Assembly: GCA_037954665.1 (NCBI GenBank)
Contig: JBBMOL010000092.1
Location: 1,612,001-1,676,000, forward strand
Length of the DNA: 64,000 nt
Direction of reading: 5' to 3'
Source: Laguncularia racemosa
Lineage: Eukaryota; Streptophyta; Magnoliopsida; Myrtales; Combretaceae
The notes beneath the pieces were generated by a model. It did no database searches. It saw only the letters and a list, made by a program, of their open reading frames with translations, and had not been told where the DNA came from. Positions 56,329 through 64,000 of this stretch are shown here, piece by piece; position 1 is the first letter of the stretch; each line of letters opens with the position of its first letter. A program made the translations under genes and the position numbers.

Positions 56329-59300
56329 ATGAATATAGCAGCTTGGAATATTAGAGGTTTCAATGACCTAATTAAAGTAACAGAAGTTAGGAAGGAGTGC
56401 GGTAACAATAAGATTTCCTTTATAGGGCTTTTTGAAACCAAGGTTAACCCTTTAAACGAAATACCTATTTAGAACATGTTAGGGCCAAGATGGCAAGAGG
56501 TAATAAATTGAGTAGCTCATAAGTGCATGTGGTTAGCTTGGAACTCGAGATGCCCGAATTGTGGCAGAAAATGTGTAACTCATACATTGTATAGCCAAAT
56601 TTGTGAGTACCGATACTTCTCTATCCGTTACATTTATCTACGGCTCAAACAATGACGAGGAAAGGAAATCCTTATGGGGGAATTTGGAGGGCTTAACCTC
56701 CACCATGAACATGAGCCTATGGTTGATGCTTGGTGAATTTAACATAATTAGGTGCCCTTTAGAAGAACTTAGGGGAAGAACTCGAATGATAATAGCAATG
56801 GAAGACTTTCAAAATTGCTTAGCCAACATCGAGTTGGAAGACTTAAGATATTCTAGAGATTTCTTCACTTAGACTAATTGTCAAGAATATAACCCAATTT
56901 TGAGAAAACTCGATCGAGTTTTAGTCAATCATCATTGGTTGCATGTTTTCTTGAGAACCTAAGCCAACTTCCTACCTCCCACACTCTCGAATCATTCCCT
57001 AGCTATCACATCATTGGACATTAGGCTTAGGTTGAGGAAGTTTCCTTTTAAGTTCTTCAACTTTTGGATCATGCACGTAAGCTTTAAGGACATTGTCATC
57101 AATACATGGAATAATGAGATCACTGGTTCAAGGATGTTTTAGGTGGTTAAGAAGCTCAAATTGCTCAAAAATAAACTGAGAAACTTAAACCACTATGAGT
57201 TTTCCCACTTTCCTAATCGAGTGCAACTGGTCAAGAATATTCTCAACTAGCTGCAATCTGCCATACAAGACACTAGAGACACATCGCGCATGGAAGAGGA
57301 GAAGAAAGCCTTCAAGGAGTACTACCTACTTACGGGAGCTAAAGAATGTTTCTTCAAACAAAAATCTAAATCAAACTAGTTAAGGTTAGGGGACAAGAAC
57401 ACCTCATTCTTCCACAAAGCTATGAGGAACCTTTACAACAGGAGCGCCTTATATAGGCTATCAAAAGAAGATGGAAGTGAAGTAGTAGAATAAGCGGTGG
57501 CTAGAAGGAATTAGCTGTTTCGCACTTCCTAAAACTCTATGGCAGCACCCTCCTTTCAATTAACCTTAAAGAGATCCACAACTTAGTGACTTGGAAATTG
57601 ATGGAACAATAGAGAGAAGAAATGCAAGCGCCCTTCATAGATGAAGAAATTAAGAGAGGTTTCTTTTCTCAAGCAAATGAGAAGGTCCTTGGATTGGATG
57701 GGTACACCACTAGATTCTTCAAGGAGACTTAGGAAATAATAGGAAACAATGTATCTACCGCCATCATGGAATTCTTAACCATAGGGCACTTAAATAGATA
57801 AATACTATCATCATCACTTTGGTTCCAAAGATAGCTAATCCTTCTAGATTAGGAGAATTTTGACCTATCGCGTGTTGTAATGTCCTTTACAAAGTTATAT
57901 CTAAAGTATTTGTAGCACATTTTAAAAAATGTACTACCCTCTTTGATCGGAAGAGAATAGACTGCATTTATTCCAAGGCGTAGGATCACTAACAATATCT
58001 TCATAGCTTAAGAATTGATAGTCGAAAACCAATCACAGAAAGGTGCTCCTCGTTATACCTTAAAAGTGGATCTCCAGAAGGCTTATGTTTCTATAAGATG
58101 GCATTTCATACTTGAGGTGCTTCAAGCTATGCAATTTTCTCCACACTTTTGCACCCTCATAGAACAATGGATCTTTACCCTTAAGTTCTCTATTAACATC
58201 AACGGAGAACCGGTAGGTTGCTTCACTAGCAAACGAGGCCCTAAGCACGACCACCCCATCTCTTCCTACTTATTCGTGATCGGGCATGGAGGTCCTTTCC
58301 ACCCTACTACAAAGACTCACATTCAACCCTGACTTCTCCCTCCATTGGAGATGTAAACATGAATGACTAACTCATCTTTGTTTTTGTAGATAATCTCCTA
58401 ATCTTTGCAAAAAGCAATGTTGACTCTACCTCCATGATCAAGGACGCCCTTCAAAACTTCCATTTGTTCTCTGGTTTGGTAGCCAACAATAGCAAAAGTA
58501 GCTTCTTCTCCAATGTCTCTACAGGGACTAAAGAGAATATTTTGCGGACCACCCAATTCCAAGAAGGCAAACTCCCAATTTGTTATCTAAGAGTCCAACT
58601 TCTCTCTATAAAACTCAAGAAAGAGGATTATGATGCCCTCTTGTAAAGAATCCTAGCTCGCATTAACTCTTGGACCTCTAAATATCTCTCTTATGTAGGC
58701 AAACTACAGCTAGTCAAGTCATTCGTTTCCTTGATGCAAGTTTTCTGGAGCTCCATATTCCTACTCCCAAAGGTTATAATTATAAAGATTAAATAACTCC
58801 AAAGGAATTTCTTGTAGAGTGGAAAACCATATATCTCATCTAAGGCTAAGGTTAAGTGGGTAGAGGTTTGCAAATCGATCAAATGTGGGGGTTTAGGGAT
58901 CCCTAATCTCCATCTCTAGAACAAAGCTATACAGATCAAACACATATGCCACTTGTGCAAACACGACCCTTGAAGTTTATGGCTTAATTGGGTGCACTCC
59001 ACTCTACTGAAGCGTAGAAGCTTTTGGTCATCACGATCACTAGCCATATATTCCTGGTCTTGGAAGAAGCTATTGAAATTAAGGTGATTGGTCCATAACA
59101 ACTTTCAATGGGAGCTAAATGGCGACTTATCCATCTCAATTTAGACAATCTACTAGCTCCTAATAGCCCCTTTAGATACAATATACAGTGTACGGGAAAT
59201 TGGGAGTTTTAGCCTCCTTATGTTGACTAAGGTTTGCTCTTTATTGGAGAACAACATGTGATGGCTACCTGCTAATCCATTTTGGTTGAACATTCACATT

Positions 59301-59645
59301 CCACCTCACCTCCAACTGAATTTCTCAACTTCTGATTGACTCCGCTAGATGCACATCACATTAGGAAATTACTCCATTAGAAGTAGATACCCCTTTCTCA
59401 ACCCACCATGGGTCATCATTCTTTGGCACAAAGCCATTTGGAATAAGTTAGCCTTGCTTAAAACTCCTTCATCTTATGGCTGGTTTAGTTAGGAAAATTA
59501 TCTACCCTTGACAAACTAGTCTCTTGAGGAGTCGCTACTTCCATAACTTGCTTTCCTTGTCAACAAGGATTGGAAGATCACACCCATTTATTCTTTAATT
59601 GTGGGTTTACATCCCAGGTTTGGGAATTGGTGTGTGATGCTTCTT
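56329..59645 (+). pseudogene. LINE A ORF2 (endonuclease-RT-zf-RVT), broken
   Basis: ATG 56329 opens MNIAAWNIRGFND, the standard start of plant LINE ORF2. The endonuclease continues through IGLFETKV, and near 56735 has GEFN where GDFN is usual, a change at a catalytic Asp. RT begins at about 57640 (KVLGLDGYTTRFFKE) and includes YTLKVDLQKAYVSIRW at 58050. The catalytic box is altered to FVDN near 58385. A zf-RVT zinc module lies at about 59540-59620 (CQQGLEDHTHLFFNCGF). Many stops and shifts. Confidence 0.82.
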
Positions 59646-61081
59646 TACTCCTAGATTCTCCTTCAACATCAATGGAGAGTAGGATTCATCCTTAACTCGA
59701 GAGGCCTAAGACAAGGCGATCTAATATTACCTTATCTCTTTGTCCTTAGCATGGAAGTACATTATGGTATTTTAAGGTAGCTCACAAGCAATTCTAGATT
59801 ATCATATCACTAGAGATGTAAAGTAGAGCGACTAACACACCTTTGCTTTGCGAATGATCTCTTGATTTTTTTGCAAAAAAAAAGAGCGAATTTGGTTGCT
59901 GTGATAAAGGATTCTTTGCAAATCTTTGAGTCTGTATTGGATCTTCAAGCTAATAGTGGGAAAAGCCTTATGTTCTTCTTTATTGTGCCAACTCTAATAA
60001 AGAAAGAGCTCCTTAACTTATTGGGATACAAGGAGGGGACTCTCCCCATTCATTACCTGGGGGTTCCATTGCTTGCTTCCAAACTCTGCAAATCTGATTG
60101 TGATGCTCTAATTGAAAGAATTTTGGTGAAAATCAACTCTTGGACAACTAAGTTTCTCTCCTATGCTGGACAACTTCAACCTATTAAATCAGTTTATTTT
60201 TTAAGGCAAGTATACTGGGCATTTATGTTTATTTTACCTAAAAAGGTAAATGCAACAATTGAAAGGCTTATGCATAATTTCCCGTGGAGTGGGAGGCTTA
60301 ATATTTCAACAAAAGCTAAGGTAAGATGGTAAGAGGTTTGCTCCCTAGTTGATCAAGGTGGTTTGGGCATTCCTAAACTTGAGATTTGGAATAAAGCTAC
60401 CCAACTAAAAAATATTTTGCACTTATGTAGAGATTTAGTAAGGGGAGTTTAGGTTGAGTGGATCCATTCTAAATTCCTTAAAGGATCTTCATTCTGGGCT
60501 ATGAACATGTTCTTGGAGCTGGAAAAAATTATTAAAACTTCACTCGTTAGCAAGGAATATGTTCAAGTGGGAAGTTAGAAATGGCATTTTCATATCTTTA
60601 TGGTCAAATTTTTTGCTGCCATCTATGCCTTTAAATATGTTGCACAACCTTAGAGAGATTGCTAATTCAAGCCTTCCTATCAATGCCAAACTATGTTCCA
60701 TTATCCAAGGCAATGATTAGTAATTTCATATCTTTATGGTCAATTTTTTTGTTACCATCCGAGCCTTTAAATGTGGTGCACAACCTTAGAGAGATTGCTA
60801 ATTCGGGCTTTCCTATTAATGCCAAACCATGTTCCATTATCTTAGGCAATGGTTGAGAATTTCCGCATAATAACTTTTGAAGTGGATTCACAATTCCCCC
60901 TAGTATACTCTCTACTTCCTATAAAGTCGATAGGTTCATTTGGATAAAAGACTTTTAGAACCTTTTCCATCAAGAGTGCTTACAAAGCTTTGGCATCTCA
61001 CAATAGCCTTGTTCCTTGATCCAAACTAATTTGGTGGCAAGTATTCCATGTCACGTCACTTGTTTATCCTATGACTAGACT
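59646..61081 (+). pseudogene. LINE B fragment (RT to zf-RVT), 5'-truncated
   Basis: Begins in RT (FSFNINGE, then RGLRQGDLILPYLFVLSMEV), continues with FANDLLIF where FADD is usual, and then LGYKEGTLPIHYLGVPLLASKL. It reaches the zf-RVT lead-in (SHNSLVP, then KLIWWQVF) near 61020. The segment repeats domains already present in LINE A, so it is a second element. A 136-bp tandem duplication lies at 60591-60862. A copia LTR begins directly after it at 61082. Confidence 0.8.
60591..60862. repeat. 136-bp tandem duplication inside LINE B
   Basis: CATATCTTTATGGTCAA at 60591 recurs at 60727, and the match continues through AACCTTAGAGAGATTGCTAATTC and TGTTCCATTAT with few mismatches. The period is not a multiple of three, so it also shifts frame. 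Confidence 0.9.
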
Positions 61082-61330
61082 TGAAAATAATAAGGGGAAT
61101 ACTTATTCCATTGATAAAAAAAGAATATATACAATAGGTTTCTCCTTATATTAGGACATTGTATACAACTATATTATTGATTTTAGGGATAAAAATCTAC
61201 ACCAAAAATTGCTCCTTTATAGCTAATACATAGATACAACTATAAAAAATAAATCACCACTAAATCCTCCTAGTTACACAATTTTATTACTCAATATTCT
61301 ATTTCCCAAAACTATAGATTTTTTTCCACA
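61082..61330 (-). repeat. Copia 3' LTR
   Basis: On the minus strand it starts TGTGGAAAAAAATC at 61330 and ends TTATTTTCA at 61082, about 249 bp, with TG...CA ends. It lies right after the polypurine tract. The second LTR is outside the window, so the ends rest on the PPT position and the TG...CA rule. Confidence 0.7.
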
Positions 61331-61341
61331 CTCCCCCTCAA
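61331..61341 (-). other. Copia polypurine tract
   Basis: Minus strand reads TTGAGGGGGAG directly before the LTR start TGTGG; this is the typical copia plus-strand primer. Confidence 0.8.
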
Positions 61342-64000
61342 GTTGGTTTGAAGATACCTTTCATTACCAGCTTGCTCACTAACAAATCAAACTGTTTTTG
61401 GGAAGACTCTTTGTAAGCAGATCGATCGCTTGGTCTTAGGTTGGCACATAGGTCATGCATACTACACCTTCTTCTATTTTTTCTTTGATGAAGTGCTTAC
61501 CTACTTCAACATGTTTCGTTCAATCATGAAGAATTGGATTGTGAGCAATAGAAATAGTCTCTTTATTGCCACAATACAATTTCATAGGAAGTGCTTTTGA
61601 AGCCTTCAACTCCTGTAATATTCTCCTAATCCATATTGCTTCACAAATACCTTAAGCAACAACCCATAACTCCACTTCAGCACTACTCCTCACCACAACA
61701 TCCTACTTCTTACTTCTCTAGATCACTAAATTACCTCCAACATACGTACAATATCCAGAAGTTGATCTTCTAGTTGTTGTACATCCAGCCTCAATCTGCA
61801 TCGGTGTAGGCTTCAACTTGAAGATGTCCTCGTGCCTTAAGGAAAAGACCTTTGCCAGGTGTTCCCTTTAGGTACCTGAACTACCTCAAAGTACTCTAAG
61901 CCTAATGAATGCATGAACCGACTAACAATACTTAATAGAAATGCTATGTTGGGCCGAGTGTGTGATAAATAAATAAGTCTTCTAACTAGTCTTTGAAACT
62001 TTTCTCTATCACTTACTTTCTTTGCACTAGCTGCTTGAAGTTTCAAATTTGGCTCCATGGGAGTTTTAGTTGGCCTACATCCCACCATACCTGTCTCCTT
62101 GAGCAAATCAAGTACATACTTCTTTTTTTTACTTACAACAATTCTCTCCTTGGATCATGCGAACTCCATCATAAGAAAATACTTTAAGCTTCCTAAATCC
62201 TTGATTTCAAATTCCTTGGCCAAAAACATGTTCAAATTCTCTAACTACCCACAATCATCCCCTGTTAAAATAATATCATCAACGTATACAATTAAAATTA
62301 CAACTTTACTTTCTTTTGAATGCATGTAAAATAAGGTATGATCAGCCTGACTTTGTACAAAACCAAATCTCTTAACAGCTTTGCTAAAGCATTCAAACCA
62401 AGCTCTTGGTGACTGTTTAAGTCCATAAAGAGATTTTTTTAGTTTGCAAACTTTTCCAACACAATATTTTTCTTCAAAGCCTAGAGGAAGACTCATAAAC
62501 ACCTCCTCTTCTAAGTCTTCATTAAGAAAGACGTTTTTCACATCAAGTTGGTACAATGGCTAGTTTGCATTGACAACAAGAGATAAAAGAACCCGAATGG
62601 AATTTATCTTGGCAACATGGGCAAATGTTTCTTGATAATCTATTCCATGGGTTTGTGTAAAATCCTTCGCAACAAATATGGCCTTGTACCTTTCTACAGT
62701 ACCATTTACTCTGCTTTTAATTGTAAGCACCCATTTGCACCCAACAATTTTTGTCTCTCTAGGAAACCCACCACATCCCATGTATCATTCTTCCTTAATC
62801 CCTCCATCTCTTCAAAACTGCAGATCTCTAGTTCTGATCATCCAATGCCTCCTTAATACCTCTAGGAATCACAAGTTTGAAATTTTAATGGTAAAGGCTC
62901 TATATTTAGGAGAAAGGTTATCATAGAACACATATTTGAAAATCGGGTGTTTAGTACAAGTACAAGTTCCTCTTCTAATGGCAATGGGAAGATCAAGGTC
63001 AGATTCTCGAGTAGGAAGAACATGGTTTAAAATTGGGTTAGGTTTTAGAACAGTAGAAGGAACCTAACCCAATTTTAAACCCAACAATCAAGTGCTAAAT
63101 AGTAGAAGTATTACCTGATGTATTTGGACATACTTCACTCGAGGATTCTCATGAATAGGTGCTAGACTAATCAATGAACCTTCACCCTTTTTAGAGAAAA
63201 TTTTCCTAATGTAAACCATAGGCTCAAGATTGGAACAATTGTTTTCTTGTCGTAATATTTCCATATATGATAAACTAATATCGATTTCAACACTATCAGA
63301 TTGAGTGTTCCTAGTTTCCTTATCTATTTCAAAAATTATATTTGGTAAAGCTTCAATTCCACAAAAATTTGATTTACTAGAATTCTTCCATTGAATTAAA
63401 TTTTTTTTGAAGAAAGGAAGATCTTCCAAAAAAGTTGCATCGATATCGACATAGAATTTTTGTGTGAGAGGATTAAAGAATTTGTGCCTTTTTTTATTTG
63501 GAGCATAACTAACAAAGACACATTTTTCTACCCTGAGATCCAGCTTGGACTAAGGTTTCTTTGAAATGTGCACATAATAGTGCATTTAACTATTTTTAAA
63601 GGCAAATCTGAATTAATTTTAGATCCAGGAAAAGATTTTTCTAGGTACTCTAAAGGAGTACTATATTGTAAGACCTTAGAAGGCATCCTATCGATTAGGT
63701 ATGATGATGTTAAAATAACATCCACCCACAAATATTTTGGCAAGTTCATATAAAACATCATTGCATAAGTGACTTCTGCCAGGTGTTTGTTCTTACACTC
63801 AGCAATTCCATTTTGTTCAGGGGTATCAATATAAGAAGACTAATGTAAAATCCCTTTTTTCTTCAAAAAATCTTCCAAGGATACTACTATAATACTTTAT
63901 GTCATTGTTAGACCTCAAACTACTTGCTTTTGTTTGAAATTGATTTTCTATCATGTTGTAGAAATTCTGAAATTTTTTTTCTACTTCCGACTTATGCATT
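61342..64000 (-). pseudogene. Copia pol (IN-RT-RH), broken
   Basis: Integrase core and C-terminal phrases lie at about 63530-64000 (MNLPKYLWVDVILTSSYLID, then RMPSKVLQYSTPLEYL). RT spans 62245-62781: WVLTIKSRVNGTVERYKA, then QLDVKNVFLNEDLEEEV, SLYGLKQSPRAWF, and YVDD at 62275-62286. The connection region is at 61837-62106 (CRPTKTPMEPN, then YLSHTRPNIAF). RNase H occupies about 61400-61830 in broken frames. The RT catalytic motif is intact, but stops and frameshifts separate the blocks. Confidence 0.87.

Larger units (their letters stand above)
54680..59645 (+). mobile_element. L1-type LINE (A), decayed
   Basis: Non-LTR retrotransposon with ORF1 (DUF4283 plus zinc finger) and ORF2 (endonuclease, RT, zf-RVT) in the usual plant L1 order. 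The 5' end is uncertain. The zf-RVT segment near 59540-59645 runs directly into a second LINE fragment. Stops and frameshifts are numerous. No poly(A) tail or target duplication was identified. Confidence 0.82.
61082..64000 (-). mobile_element. Ty1/copia LTR retrotransposon, minus strand, 5' part off-window
   Basis: Read on the minus strand the order is integrase (from about 64000 down), RT, RNase H, PPT, 3' LTR. Integrase before RT defines Ty1/copia. The 3' LTR spans 61082-61330. The 5' LTR, PBS and gag would lie beyond 64000. Coding frames contain stops and shifts. Confidence 0.88.

Noticed and set aside
1..64000. CRISPR arrays, bacterial operons, rRNA or tRNA genes
   Set aside because: None seen; tandem repeats here have no spacers and the gene structure is eukaryotic.

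Overview
This window is AT-rich nuclear DNA from a flowering plant, most likely a eudicot. The signs are two intron-containing plant-type canonical histone H2A genes, a spliced plant-specific DUF1218 membrane-protein gene, plant Ty3/gypsy, Ty1/copia and L1-type LINE relics, and an endogenous plant pararetrovirus of florendovirus type. No bacterial operon, tRNA, rRNA or CRISPR array was seen.

Layout. 1-11.0 kb: AT-rich intergenic DNA with old repeats, chiefly two diverged ~1.1-1.3 kb LTR-like direct repeats (about 4567-5851 and 8016-9155). 11.2-20.15 kb: a three-exon DUF1218 gene (exons 11242-11355, 11898-12115, 19923-20148; 185 aa, open in every exon). Its 7.8 kb second intron holds a 5.7 kb Ty3/gypsy element (G1, 13990-19668) with two LTRs, a tRNA-Met-type primer site and a perfect GTGTG target duplication. 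20.2-24.4 kb: intergenic DNA with a MITE-like element and the first copy of a tandem duplication. 24.45-29.8 kb: an endogenous pararetrovirus. It holds the 3' part of the ORF1 polyprotein (nucleocapsid zinc finger, protease, RT, RNase H), a nearly open ORF2 of unknown function, and an intergenic/leader region packed with perfect short inverted repeats. The whole insert sits between the arms of a 19-bp inverted repeat with (TA)n tracts. 31.25-36.65 kb: a second, more decayed gypsy element of a related family (G2), with CTTAC target duplications. 37.5-43.1 kb: a third gypsy relic (G3) that breaks off inside integrase.

44.97-45.86 kb and 53.09-53.79 kb: two canonical histone H2A genes in the same orientation, each with one intron at the same codon boundary and histone-type promoter motifs. 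Between them lie a foldback-like repeat, a LINE ORF1 scrap and a minus-strand LTR-like segment. 54.7-61.08 kb: a decayed L1-type LINE joined to a 5'-truncated LINE fragment. 61.08-64 kb: the 3' part of a minus-strand Ty1/copia element that runs off the window.

Only three genes look functional: DUF1218 and the two H2A genes. The rest is a nest of decayed transposable and viral DNA. The most unusual signals are the hairpin array downstream of the pararetroviral ORF2 (28729-29286), the palindromic TA-rich site holding that virus, and the retrotransposon carried inside an intron of an otherwise intact gene. All alignments were made by eye; no search or computation was run.
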